64,000 nucleotides of DNA from Verticillium longisporum (taxonomy: Eukaryota > Ascomycota > Sordariomycetes > Glomerellales > Plectosphaerellaceae). The notes beneath the pieces are model-generated. The model had not been told where the DNA came from and did no database searches. It saw nothing but the letters and a program-made list of their open reading frames with translations. The stretch is taken from assembly GCA_019188255.1 (NCBI GenBank), contig JAETXT010000002.1, positions 62,001 to 126,000 on the forward strand, given 5' to 3'. Numbering within the stretch: position 1 is the first letter of the stretch; each line of letters begins with the position of its first letter. A program made the translations under genes and the position numbers. Shown in pieces: positions 10,903-22,075 of this stretch.

Positions 10903-13674
10903 CTATAACCTGGCAAATACCGTTCCGAAAATCTCCCGGCTTTTCAGTAAATTCAATACCCGCAGCCGCTCATTGTCAAGATGCGCCGAGTCGGTCGCCT
11001 GTCCGCATGGCAAATGTGCCGCTGGTGCTCCGAATTCCTTCTCCAGGAATCGGATGGCAGGAATGGAGCCACCCTCGCGAATATACAGAGGCTTCTTCGG
11101 CCTCGACACGCGGACCTCCTTGGCACCATCAGGTGTAGCTTCCTCGACGTCGTCACCCTCTTCGGAAGACTCGTCCTCACTCGATTCATCGGCACCGTCT
11201 TGTGGCGCAAACGCTGGAGCCCAGGCCTTCATGACGGCCTCCTCGAGCGTGCGGAAGATGACGTTGTTCGGGTTACCGAGCCAGGGCTCTGCCTTGTTGT
11301 CGATCTTGACGGTCATTTTGTTTTCCGAGCTGAGCGTCGCAAACTCTGCCTCCAGATACGCAGTCAATGATGTAATGACATCGTCCACCTCTTGTCCCGG
11401 TACGAGGCGTAAGCTGATATTCGCACTGGCGTGGCTACTGACGAGACTGCCGTCAGGTCCAGACACCTTGTAGCGGTGGATGGTGAGGTTGGGCTCTCGC
11501 CACCTTGCCATGAGCGCTTGTTTGAGCTTCGCTTCAGGCCCGCGCTCAGGTTTACGCTTCATAAGGAGCGAGGCGATCTCATCGTATCGCGTCTCCTCCA
11601 CTGGCGTCACTGGAAGAATATTGTCGTAGAATCCGGGGACCATGACGCGGTTGCCAGCTCCCTTGAGCTTGGACAACGTTGAGGTCAGGTCTGACAAGGG
11701 CTCGTCGTTCATGTATGAACCGTCCACGCCAGAGTGCAGATCAGGCAACGGGGACTCGACGCAGACTGTTGCGTGCAGCACACCACGCAGACCGTACGTC
11801 AGGCAAGGAACCTCGTCATCGAGCCAGTAGCTGTTGGCAAGGAGGATGTAGTCAACCTTGCCAATGAGCTCCTTGTATTCGCGGACCGTCTCCTTGAACC
11901 CTCTGGATGCGGACTCCTCCTCGCCTTCGATGAGAAAGACGACATCGTTCTCCAGTTTCTTTGCCTGCAGGAGGTCTGTCACAGCGTACAGCGCCGCAAT
12001 GATGGGGCCCTTGTTGTCGCTGACGCCTCGGCCGTAGAGGTAACCATTGATGCCCTTCATCTGGAAGGGATCGGTGTTCCACTTGCTCTTTTTCGCATCA
12101 GCAGTGACGACATCGTAGTGTCCGTAGAACAAGATGCGCTTCTTCTTGGACGGTTCTTGTGTGCCGTTGAACTGTGCGAGCACGACGGGGTTATGGGGTT
12201 GCTGTCGCAGCTCAGCATGTCGACCTGACCACCAAGGCGCTTGAACAGCGAGCCAAGGAATGTGGCGCCGCGGTGGCAGTCCTCGGCAAACTCGGGACGC
12301 GAGGAAATGGTCTTGTAAGAGACAAACTCTTGCAACGCTGACAGCATGACATCCTCCGACTCTTCCGCCGACGGCACGTCGGTGGCGCACTTCTTATCGA
12401 TCCTCCAAATAGCGACATCATTATCGTTGGCACCCGTGATGTAGTACTGCTTACCGTTGTAGGTAGTGGCGGCCGAGGCGAGAATCTTGCCCTCGTGTGC
12501 TTTCCAGCGTGCGAGGCACTGGTACTTTTGGCTGACGTTCTCGACCTGCGACTCCTGAAACTCGCCATAGTGAACGGTACTGTGTTTCTGCGGGTTTGTC
12601 AGTTGCTGGGGAATGAGAAATGTGAAGGTTCGTGCGAGCACTCACACTGGCGGTGCCCGTCACAGAGGCGCTCCACAGGTACCCCCAGTTCATGTGGAGG
12701 GACATGACGTCGCCTCTGTGACTCTTGATGACACGCAGCTTGGACTTGGTGTCGAGATCCCACAGCTCAATGTTGCCTTGCACCTTGCCGTCGTACACGA
12801 AGGTGCCGTCAATGGCCAGCGCCATCACAGACTCGCCCTCTTCTCTGCCGTGGACCCTCATCTCCTCGAGACCAGCCTCGCCGTCGTCGGGATCTTCCGT
12901 GTCACTTCCGTCTCCGGTACCAATCTTCCACACCTTGATTGTGCCATCGCCTCCGCCTGATATGAGGACCTCCTCGTCGGCATCTACCAACATGGTAGGT
13001 CCTTTGACAAGGAGCATGCAGTATACGTAGCCGTAGTGGGCGAACATGTGAACAGCGCCGGAGGGAACCTCGACGACCTTTTCCGATTTGGGTATCAGCG
13101 TCCAGCGGTCATCGTTGCGGCGGGGTGTCGAGGTGCCACCGACTGCTCGCGAGTCGAAGAAGCGGTGATTCCTGCGATCCGGGTGGGTGGCAGACTCGTG
13201 CATGGCGCGGTTCCTGGGCTCCTTGAGGTTGACCCACTGGACGGAGGTATTCTGTGCGCCGATGTAGAGGGTCTCATTCTGTGTGCTGTAGGCGACGGAG
13301 AAGATGTCGCCAACGTCGTAGGTGCTATAGATCTCGTACAGGCGCTTCAGGGAGGCGGGGCACCAGGCGTTGATGATGGGGTCGCCAGCGCTGGAAAAGA
13401 GCATGGAGCCATCGTCGGAGAGGAAGAGGGAAAGGACGCTGCGCTTGTGTGCTTGAATCTTGTGGACCTGCTGAAAGGTGGCGAGAGACCAGACGACAAT
13501 CTCGCCATCCTGAGTGCCGGCGTATATAGACTCGGTTCGTTCGCAAACAGTGAGGCAGAGCACGGAGCTATCGTGTCGCAGGTTGTGGAGGAGATCGGGC
13601 GCCAGCTGAGGGCAGTCGTCTGGGTCGGTGCCGAAGCTGGTAGACAGATCGGAAGCAGCAAGTGCGGATGGCAT
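10903..13674 (-). CDS. DUG2: Glutathione-degradation (DUG) subunit: WD40 + M20 metallopeptidase-like, one frameshift
   Basis: This resembles yeast Dug2, which with Dug3 forms the cytosolic glutamine-amidotransferase-like complex that removes glutamate from glutathione. Exon 1 (12646-13674) encodes WD40 repeats (for example GTQDGEIVVWSLATF, SGGGDGTIKVWKIGTGDG, GNIELWDLD). A 58-bp intron (12588-12645, GTGAGT...CCGCAG, branch CTGAC) leads to exon 2, with a last WD unit (ANDNDVAIWRID) and an M20 peptidase domain: GHYDVV, GRGVSDNKGP, IEGEEES, and HLDNERLR near the C-terminus supply the usual metal-ligand positions. An acidic Ser/Glu-rich insert is seen near the C-terminus. The frame slips at the G run 12195-12198 (plus strand); one added base gives N-P-H-N-P-V-V-L-A and continuous homology. 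Repaired length would be about 904 residues. It ends 341 bp upstream of the asparaginase start. Confidence 0.88.
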
Positions 13675-14346
13675 GTCGGGCGCTGCGGTGAAAGAGAGCG
13701 GTCTCTGGTCAGCACAACGAATTCGCGACTCCTCGGGTGCTGTCTATCTGGGGAGGTGATCTGAATCTAGGACTGTGACTCGAATGGTGTAGAAGACGGC
13801 TGGCCGTTGGCGAGGGACGCGATGTGGGTATTGATCGAGTCGGAGCTGGAATGACGGAATGGGGGTCCTGGATCCACTTGAGGGGCATAGGTGGTGGTGG
13901 TATGACTCCTTGGGAAGATAGGGGACGGGAAAGAGGGAGGTGATTAGACAGAATGGCCGTTGGAGGAGTTGAAGGAGTGAAGCAAGAGAAGAGCTTTCGT
14001 GCAACGGCGGCGCTCGTTGTCTACCTATGATACGGTAGGTAGGTACCTAGGGTACGGTGCAACGAAATTGAGGGTATCGCGTGCCCAGCCTCTCTTTCGG
14101 GGGCACTTGCCCAGCACTTGCCCAGCCCGAAATCGCAGGTCACCACCACCTACCAACCCGAGATGGGGAGGCTACTACCAGAGGGGAGGCCAGAGGTCGG
14201 GCACGTAAGGTTGGTAGCGGCTTCCTGGGGAAGTGGATCGCGCCTGCTGTGCCCCAGGTTTCGGCGACGGCAGCCCTGCAGCAGCGAGCCAACACGCTGG
14301 AAGGACCACCTTTCAAGGCTGTTTCCCAGGGCTGTTCCCACGGCGG
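13675..14346. other. DUG2 promoter region
   Basis: Upstream of DUG2. It contains a TACCTA/GGTAGGTAGGTACC tract at about 14023-14050 of the kind repeated at other promoters in the window. No gene recognised. Confidence 0.5.
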
Positions 14347-14881
14347 CTACCACGGCGGCTGCCACTTGGTCCCGCCACCCACCGAAATCGAGGTTGAGTA
14401 TTCGTGAGGAAGGAAGGAAGGAAGGGAGGGAAGGACATGACAAGGAGACGAAACCATCTTACCTGACTTTAAACTGGCGTCGTCAAGATCAAGCCCGACA
14501 CCTTCATCCTCCGATAGTCGTCTCGCTTGTTCTTTTTGCTTCTCCTCCATTTCGATCTTCCTGCATCCCTGACAATTCTCGTCACTGCTGCTGTTGTTGC
14601 TACCGCCGCCACTGCTGCTGATAATGCTGCTGCTGCCAATGCTAGCCCTCGATCCGACCAGAGGGTCGATAGCCGAGTCTGCCGGTTTGGTCTTCGCGAT
14701 ATCGACGGTCGACATGCCCAACTTGGTGCCCTGTCCTCGTCAGTCAATATGCTCTGTCGGCGGTCCGGCCCTTCTTCTCGTCGGTCGCTTTGCCCGCTAC
14801 CAGCTATAGCGTCTTTCTTCGCTCCCAGTGGGGGAAATGGAGGCAGCCTACCTCAACCACCTTTATATCTGGCCTGTCCAT
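14347..14881 (-). CDS. Tentative small gene of unknown function
   Basis: I do not recognise this protein. A plausible first exon (14852-14881, ten codons from MDRPDIKVVE) joins in phase through a 121-bp intron (14731-14851, GTAGGC...GGACAG with branch TTGACTGAC) to an exon opening GTKLGMSTVDIAKTKPADS. That exon holds a Ser/Gly/Asn-rich stretch encoded by GCT/CTG-type repeats, a CQGC pair and a charged segment (IEMEEKQKEQARRLSEDEG). The composition is more protein-like than neighbouring ORFs. The exon either reads on to a stop at 14347 or is spliced at a GTAAGA donor (14457-14462) to an exon I could not identify. This could be a conserved hypothetical or chance. Confidence 0.3.
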
Positions 14882-16329
14882 GACGCGACATTCCACGCAA
14901 TGGCATCAGCTGAGATAAGGGATGGCACGGATCACGGTTCGATCGGTCTCAAAAAGGGGCCAGATATGAGCAAGCAGCCCTGGAGTCTGGCAATGGCGAC
15001 AGCGACAGCAACAATAATAACAGACAGCAGCCAGCGAGCACCGGCAGCAGGCCTCTCGGTCTGGCACAGGCATACCTCCCTTTTGTTTGACCGCTGCCGA
15101 ACCGGGTCACGCTCCACGTCTTCCGACCCTGCTTCTCCTATCCACACTTTATCGACCTGGGCGACTATCGACAGCCAATCTGCGCCCTCGTCATTGCGTC
15201 TTCGCACCACCCGTGTCCCCCTGGCACTTCTGGCTGTTTGGCTGGCCACCCGCTCTTCCGGGCCCTCCCCATGAGACAAGTGTCGACAGGCGGAGCATGC
15301 TGGCGAGCTGCACTTCGTCCAACGACGTTCCGTTGCGTGACTTCACACCGCAACATGCTCCTCGCTGAGCCCCCTCTTCCCTCCCCTAATCCACTTACAC
15401 CACACCACACCCCAGCCCCTAGTCAGCTTCGGAAAGATAGCCACAAGGGGAGGGGACGAGTCGGTCAATGCAGCAGATCCTCTCCTATCTGTCCACTGAA
15501 GAGGCCAATGTATCCAGCTCGCTTGCGACCTACCACTGTGTGTGGTGTTGCCGCCCGTCCTGCATTCTCCTGACCCGGCTACCTGCATCTATGGTGGCTG
15601 TGGCTGGCTTCCACCATGTCCAACCGCGGTGCACAAACAAGATTGACTCACAGCAACATGGGCGGCGACACTCCGTCGGCTGCATGTCTCATAACTGTCC
15701 ACATGTGTCTGCCGTATCGCATCCGTGGCCCCTGTCTGAGTCAACTGCACCCACCTGCGTGAGTGAGGGAGAAATTGGGCTCGCTGCCATGAACGAGGAC
15801 GGGACACGGAGAAATCATCGGAGCATAGCTTCAAGAGGCCCAAGTACGCATTGCGCAGATCCGCGTCTTCCATGAGCTTTATTAGAACTGACTGGTCTAC
15901 TATCAATGCAAAGTCTCAAGTTACGTTGATACACTCTATGATTTTATATGAGCCGGTCAGACGAAATCCTCCGCTGACCGAGCGTTGGGAGCTCCACAGC
16001 GATATCGAAACACCCGTTCATGTCCTGAAGTTTGCCGGTCAGGACTTCATGACGGGCATCAACTTGGGAAAAGATTAAACGCTCACGGATTGCCAAATAC
16101 TGCACCATGCTTCCGAGGCTGCATCGTCACACACGTGACAATTCACGTATCAGGCTGCGGCGACGTGTCCAAGGCGACACTGCCCGCCCATAAGCTTGCA
16201 CACGGCTGCGTGAGGCCGCCGAATGATATCTGTGTGAGGCTGCGCGCGCCATGTCTTTATAGCCACGTTATAAACACATACCCGAAAGCTAATCCGACGT
16301 CGAGTCCGAACACAAAGAAGTGCAACGCA
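14882..16329. other. Intergenic, no gene recognised
   Basis: Several overlapping ORFs of 70-150 codons are present on both strands, but none has a recognisable domain or consistent splice context. The 3' part is the promoter of the deoxyribosyltransferase-like gene. Confidence 0.5.
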
Positions 16330-16818
16330 ATGGCTACCACTCTGACCAAAGCTACTGTTGTCCAGGCGCCTGATCGTCCGGCATCGACGGGTACCAACAA
16401 ATCAATCTTCCTCGCCGGCACAACCCACAAGGACGCGGGTGATTGGCGCGCCACCTTGTGCAAAGCCCTCGAGCACCATCCCGTTACCATATTCAACCCC
16501 CTTCGACTGGACTGGAACTGGAGCAACGATATGTCCGACAGCCGCTTCAGCGAACAAGTCACTTGGGAGTTGGACATGCAGGAGACGGCCGATCTGGTGG
16601 TCGTGCTTTTCCACCACAGCACCGCCGCGCCGATCAGCCTTCTAGAGTTTGGGCTGGCGGCTCGCTCAGGCAAGGTCATTGCTGCTTGTCTCGAGAGCGG
16701 CAGCAAGAGTTATGAGAACAAGGGCAACGTCCAGGCCGTCTGTGCTCGGTTCCAGATCCAGTTACTGGAAACCCAGGAAGACTTGCACGCCGCAGTGGTG
16801 GAATTCCTCACGGAATGA
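16330..16818 (+). CDS. Nucleoside 2-deoxyribosyltransferase-like protein
   Basis: This single-exon protein of 162 residues has the fold signature of the nucleoside 2-deoxyribosyltransferase-like superfamily: an N-terminal strand plus turn KSIFLAGTT, then a region with RATLCKAL, a central WELDMQETADLVVVLF block and SLLEFGLAARSGKVIAACL, where the Glu of SLLEFG is the position of the nucleophile in characterised enzymes. Those enzymes swap bases on deoxyribonucleosides. Fungal members of this subgroup are mostly uncharacterised, so the substrate is unknown. The start at ATG 16330 follows the upstream context and matches the start of conserved-looking sequence; the frame is open further upstream but non-conserved-looking. 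Its 3' end is only 78 bp from the converging ALDH gene. Confidence 0.75.
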   Translation: MATTLTKATVVQAPDRPASTGTNKSIFLAGTTHKDAGDWRATLCKALEHHPVTIFNPLRLDWNWSNDMSDSRFSEQVTWELDMQETADLVVVLFHHSTAAPISLLEFGLAARSGKVIAACLESGSKSYENKGNVQAVCARFQIQLLETQEDLHAAVVEFLTE

Positions 16819-16896
16819 TACAATCCGAAACGCAACGACAGGGGATTTTGGTTCGAAAACCGCCCGTACAGTAAAAATTCAAGTCATTCAACCTTT

Positions 16897-18486
16897 TTAA
16901 TAGTGTCCATCAATCGCCATTGTTCCTGTTTTCGTGATAAGGAATTCATTGATGGCCACATCCTTGCCACTCTCCTTCCCGTAGCCGCTATCCTTGATGC
17001 CTCCGAACGGTGCCTCGGCAGCTGAGCTGTTGCCTGTGTTCTGTGAAGGTGAAATGGCGTCAGTTGATCCGCGGTCACAGTCTAGTGCTCATACATAGCA
17101 TAAGGGACTCACCATTCCGATCATGCCCGCCTCCAGATTTTCAAACATCCTCCACAGCCTGTCAACATTCTTCGAGAAGACATAGCTGGCCAGACCGAGG
17201 GGTGTGTTATTGGCCCTCTGGGTCACCTCGTCCTCGCTCTCGAATCGGTACACGCCCAAGATTGGTGCAAAAATTTCCTCATGGCTCATGGCCATATCGT
17301 CGGTCATGTCGGTTAGGACCGTCGGTGCCATGAAGTAACCGCTGCCGTCCAGCCGCTCCCCCGTCCCCAAGACAGTCTTGGCTCCCTTGGCAACGGCGTC
17401 CCGATACAGCTCCTCGGCCTTGTCGAGACCGCGGGGTGTCGTGAGCGCGCCCATCGTGACACCTTGGTCCATACCGTGGCCGACCTTGAGAGCTTTGGTC
17501 TGCTCGACGAGCTTGGCCACAAAGACGTCGTAGATGCCGCTCTGCACGTAGACGCGGTTGGACGTGACGCAGGCCTGCCCCGCGTGCCGCCACTTCAACG
17601 CCATCAGCTGGCCCAGCGCCTGCTCGACATCAGCATCGTCAAAGACGACAAAGGGGCAGTTTCCGCCGAGCTCCAGCGTCGTCTTCTTCAGGTTCCGCGC
17701 GCACAGCCCCGCGATCAGCTTGCCGACGTGGGTGCTCCCCGTGAAGCTGACCTTTTTGACGCGCGGGTGCAGGCACAGCGCCTCGGCCACGGCCGGCGTG
17801 TTCCCCAGGCTCGTCGTTAGCACGTTGAGCGCGCCCGGCGGGAAGCCGGCCCTCGTGGAGAGGTAGGCCAGGCTGACGGCCGACAGGGGCGTCTCGGGCG
17901 ACGTCTTGACGACCATGGTGCAGCCGGCGGCGAGGGCGGCGGCGGCCTTGCGCAGGGCGAGGGCGACGGGGAAGTTCCAGGGGACCAGGGCGGCGGCGAC
18001 GCCGATGCGCTGCTTGACCGCGACGGCGCGCCGGCCTGGGATGGCGGGCGTCAGGGCGGAGCCGTGTGCGCGGATGGCTTCGCCGACGAACCACCAGGAA
18101 AAGGTCGTCGCGTAGTCAATCTCGCCGAGGGCTTCGGCCATGGGCTTGCCCGTCTCGTGGACGACGATGCGCGCCAGGTCCTCGCGCGCCGCGACGATGA
18201 GCTGGTGCCAGGCGAGCAGGAGTTGCGCTCGCTTTCGCGGCGTGTATTTAGAGTAGGACTGGAACGCGGCATAGCTGGATTGGACTGCTGGCTCGACGTC
18301 GGCGTCGTCGTTGTCGGGGCACGAGGCCCAGGCGTTGCCGTTGCCGGGATCGAGGACGTCGAAGGTCTTGCCTTTCTTTGCGGCAACGAACTCGCCATTG
18401 ACGTAGGAACTGAACTGCAGGAGGTTCTTGTCGGCAAGCGTAAAGGGAAGCTCGCCATGAGCCGTTGTGTTGTACGAGGTCGCCAT
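16897..18486 (-). CDS. Aldehyde dehydrogenase, succinate-semialdehyde dehydrogenase type
   Basis: This NAD(P)+-dependent aldehyde dehydrogenase is closest by eye to the succinate-semialdehyde dehydrogenase group, which oxidises succinate semialdehyde in GABA catabolism. Exon 1 is 17113-18486 and exon 2 is 16897-17040; the 72-bp intron (17041-17112, GTGAGT...TCACAG) lies near the 3' end, giving 505 residues. Motifs: VPWNFPVALALRK and TSPETPLSA (cofactor), FTGSTHVGKLI, the general-base Glu in LELGGNCPFVVFDDAD, the nucleophile Cys in GQACVTSNR, EEIFAPILGVYRFE, and C-terminal PFGGIKDSGYGKESG. The frame is open upstream to 18633, which might encode a targeting extension. I prefer Met 18486 because homology-like sequence begins shortly after. 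A perfect hairpin lies about 180 bp upstream. Confidence 0.92.
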
Positions 18487-18664
18487 AGTTGGTTGGCGAT
18501 GGCGGGGTACTAGGATGCAAGAGAGACGCTGGGCAACGAGGCAACAGGAGGGAGACTGATGAAGAAACTGTTGATGTTCCAAAAAGTCGTCGGTGCAGAA
18601 CACTGATGAACGCTGCGATGACCGGGCAGTCAATAGTATGCTTTCCTCATTAGGTATATCTTAC

Positions 18665-18690
18665 CACTCCTACCTACCTAGGTAGGAGTG
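18665..18690. repeat. Perfect hairpin containing CTACCTAGGTAG core
   Basis: Arms CACTCCTACCT (18665-18675) and AGGTAGGAGTG (18680-18690) are exact reverse complements around ACCT. It lies upstream of the ALDH gene and belongs to the CTACCTA/TAGGTAG motif family seen at other promoters in this window. Confidence 0.75.
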
Positions 18691-18860
18691 TCCGACCTCG
18701 TCTCCGTCTCATCATGAGCTTCACGTCGCCCCGCCCCGCCTCGCAGCTCGGCACGTTGGGGTAGCTCCACCAGGGCGCCCGCTAACCCACTGGTGTTTCC
18801 CACCAACGAGTGGGGTACGACACCGAGTGAGTGGCACGCTCCGGAGGGGTCCGCGCCCAT

Positions 18861-18963
18861 CACAGTGATGCCTCGAGGCCTGTTGTCGACTGATTGCTCG
18901 TTAGTGCTTGTTGTTGGTGGGCTTGCGGGTGCGGCAGGATGCAGGCCTCAAGCATCACTGTCA
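18861..18963. repeat. Imperfect inverted repeat, ~21-nt arms
   Basis: Left arm 18861-18882 and right arm 18942-18962 are reverse complements apart from one mismatch/indel in the middle, with about 60 nt between. Shorter pairs (18799-18807 with 18913-18921; 18768-18773 with 18790-18795) interleave with it. It may be a degraded miniature transposon or a structured transcript; nothing decides between them. Confidence 0.5.
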
Positions 18964-19511
18964 TAGAGGGGGCATGCCGTCTGCCAGCGAGGACTGGCAC
19001 TAGTAGCTCGATGGCTACACGCACGCCAGATGCTTCTCATAAGGCCTCTGAGCCGGTATTGAGGCATGGTGTTGTTGAGTAGTTAACAATCATCAACGTT
19101 GAGTTCCTCCTCAAGATCGCTTGAGGCTCGGTGCGAGTTCATAGCAGCTTTCTGTTTTCTGGTCAAAGTTGACATCGTGGCGAGGCGCTGCAAGTGTGAA
19201 GGTGACTGATCTCAAAACACGAAGTGCAAACCAAAATAGATTCATATATCATGCTCGTCAATAAGCCGAAATCTGCATTTTCATTCTGTAAAGATAATTT
19301 GAGACATGTTGAACCCAAGGTAACTTGATGCCCGTCCCAGACATTATCTAGCATTCTCCCGAGAGGAGCGACATCAAAGTGATCACCCAACCCTGTCTTC
19401 TCCCGGCAGCCGAGAAATCCGGCCATGAACCCTGACACCAGGTGTGTGATGTAGATACGATTGTAACCCAAGAATTTCGTGATCCCCCCATGTAATACAC
19501 TACACGCCCAC

Positions 19512-21352
19512 CTAGGCCACGGTTGTAATATCCTCGTTGCCCACTCTCGCCTTCTTTTCATCCGCGTGCGTCTCCATGTGGACGACATCGGTCGTCTTGA
19601 GAAAGTCGTCCAGCTCCTTCCGCTGGTCGTCCGAGACATCGGTGATCCTGACGGCCACGTCGTCGCCGAAACGGGCCGAGATCTCCTCCAGCGAGAGTTT
19701 AGCCGTCTCTGGGAAGAAAAGGTACACTATCGGGATGAAGAAGATGCACCAGACAATGATGACAAGGTAATAATTCCACCCGACATTGACAATACCGATT
19801 GGTGCTGTCTGCAGCAGGATAATGGAACTCGTGAATTGGCCGAAAAGCGAGAAGCCCATGCCGATGGGGCGGATCTCCGTGGGGAAGATCTCGGCGACGT
19901 AGAGGTACATGGTGGTGTCACAAAGTGTGCTGAGAAGATGAACTCGCCGTCAGCTTCGTTCCCAGGGCGGGGGGTGAATTGTAACTTACCCTTGAAACGC
20001 AAGATAGAGAAACACAAAGAAGACGCCGGCTGCGTTGCCGGCTTGGTTCGACGTGCCGCTAAACTCTGCAATGCACGCGGCGAAACCGCTGGTCGTAATG
20101 AGGCACCCAAAAAGACCGACGATAAACATCCAGCGACGCGAGTTGACCTTATCATGGAGCCATGCGCCGAGAGGATTGTAGATGACACCGGCGGTGGTGA
20201 GCCATAGCGCCGAGAGAAGTAGCGGCATGGATCCCGTCTGACCGAGGTTGGTGTACAGGATGACTGAATAGTTATTCTTTGGCATGTCAGTCATGTCAAC
20301 CTAAAGAAAATATTGGTACTCGGCTCACAATGATTAGCGATCCAGCAAACTCGGCGCCCCATTGTGTCAGAAAGCCAATGGCCATGCGCTTTCGATAGCT
20401 CTTCTTCTTGATCACAGCTGTCCACGGCGTGCAGCCGATGGCCTTGAGTTTAGCCGCGTCCAGCACGATCTGCTCGCGTACTTGATAAATCTCCTCCCGG
20501 GCGACAATGTCGTGGGGGTCGTCGTCAGACTTGCGGAGGTTCTGTACCACATTCCAAGCCTCTTCGATCTTGCCCTTCTGGAGTAACCAGCGCGGCGACT
20601 CGGGAATCCAGATAGACGCGGTCAGCAGGATCAGAGGTGCAAAACATTGCCTACACAGCGGGAACCGCCACGCAAACTCGGGGTTCCGGGCGGTTGCAAA
20701 GTAACATGCGTATCCAAGTCAGCCCGACAGCATGTACCCAAAGACAAGGAAGATGGGATGGTGACCGACGAGCCACCCTCGCTTCTCGGGCGGCGAGAGT
20801 TCTCCCATGTACATCGGACAAACGGTGACGAGGATGCCGATACCGATGCCCGCGAGTATACGGCCGGCCTGGAACATGCTGGCAATGTCAGATTGAAGAC
20901 GAACACACCCACACCAGCGTCGAAAACTCACCCGAGATTCGCCGCACCGCCTTGTAAAGCGCCGCCGAGAAGTGAGAAAGCCCCACCAATCTGGATACAT
21001 CTCTTTCGACCGAGAGCTGTAGCAGCCCACATGATGAAGAGTGTGCCTATGGCTCCGCCAGCGCTGTAAATACCATTCGCTGTCGCGATGGCGTCGGTGG
21101 TTTTGGTCGCATATCCAGGCTCGCCCTGCAACGGAAGATCGAAGAACTCGTACCAGCCAGGTTGTCCAATAGTGCTTCCTATTACCGAAGAGCAATAACC
21201 GTAGGTCTGGAGTAGAGTTAGTTCCTGTATCATCCACCCGTAATAATTCCATGTCTAGGACAAGATCTCACAAGGGATCCAAATGCCACTGCAACCGTGA
21301 CCAGTCGGTTGTACGTTGTAGTGCGTTTAGACTTTGACCGAGATGCCCCCAT
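19512..21352 (-). CDS. MFS sugar transporter, interrupted by one in-frame TGA
   Basis: This is a major facilitator, sugar porter type. Five exons join in phase: 21272-21352, 20932-21206, 20329-20878, 19990-20276, 19512-19929 (introns 52-65 bp, e.g. 21207-21271 GTGAGA...CTCCAG and 19930-19989 GTAAGT...CTCAG), giving 536 codons. Family marks: GRKRCIQIGG, the PESPRW motif after TM6, NNYSVILYTNLG, PLGAWLHDKVNSRRW, YLYVAEIFPTEIRPIGMG and PETAKLSLEEI, with a polar C-terminus. In exon 3 a TGA (20719-20721 on plus) replaces the Trp expected before LGYACYFATA. The rest of the frame is intact, so this is either a recent nonsense mutation or a base error. A truncated product would have fewer than six helices. 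It is divergently placed from the cyclase gene. Confidence 0.85.
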
Positions 21353-22075
21353 GATTGTTGATGAATATTAAATTGACCTCTTGTGAAATCAAGCTTCTCT
21401 GTCCCTGTGACCTCTTTATTGAGTTATACGAGGAAGTGCCCGAGTAAATGTATGTGGTCAACACCATAGGCACGTCCACGAGGTGGCTTGCGGGGTCCCC
21501 ACGATGCTGAACTGCCGGTTTCTGGGGCCCCGGATCTTAGGCTGTCTCCACGGACGTACCACTATGCCGTTGCTTGCCATGCGATTTGTGTGACTGCTAT
21601 TCGACCTGGGGTGTGGTGGTGGGAGATATTGAACGGCTGCCCCGCCGCCACGTCCGGCGCTCTCCTTCTGAGTGGCATTGAGATCCCATCGGTATCGCTG
21701 CCACGCGTGGGCACTCTCAAGTTGCTATGCCAGAAAATCGATTAGTCGAAGACCAATGTTCCCCTCTAGTGATCAATAGCGTAATTAAAGGCTGGGGACG
21801 GGTTCGTATGACTGGGGGCATCGCCATGTGACGAAGTTGCTCGGAGCGTGCCGCCGCCGACACGGAAGCTCGGTTCATGGTGAGGGTCCGGGCCGACAGG
21901 CTGGGTCTCCGAGAAACCAACGCAACATGAAACTGCTGGACTTCCGCACATGCGCCGCCATGGACTGCTTGGAGCTGGAACAAACTGTAGGGAGAGGCCG
22001 CCGGTCAATCTGCCTCCTCATTTCTTGACTTCGTGCACTCCCGACGCCCACCATCCCGGGTTTCACATATCAACC
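21353..22075. promoter_or_regulatory. Divergent promoter, MFS transporter / cyclase
   Basis: 723-bp shared upstream region of two divergent genes. No ORF with recognisable content and no clear binding-site cluster seen by eye. Confidence 0.45.

Larger units (their letters stand above)
18487..19511. other. Gene-free, repeat-structured region between ALDH and MFS transporter
   Basis: It contains a perfect 11-bp inverted repeat with a 4-nt loop (18665-18690) and a dense group of shorter inverted repeats (18768-18963). No gene recognised; 19163-19511 is 3' flank of the transporter. Confidence 0.5.

Noticed and set aside
12195..12250. Intron instead of a frameshift in DUG2
   Set aside because: GT-AG pairs near the break are too short or of the wrong length class to restore the frame.
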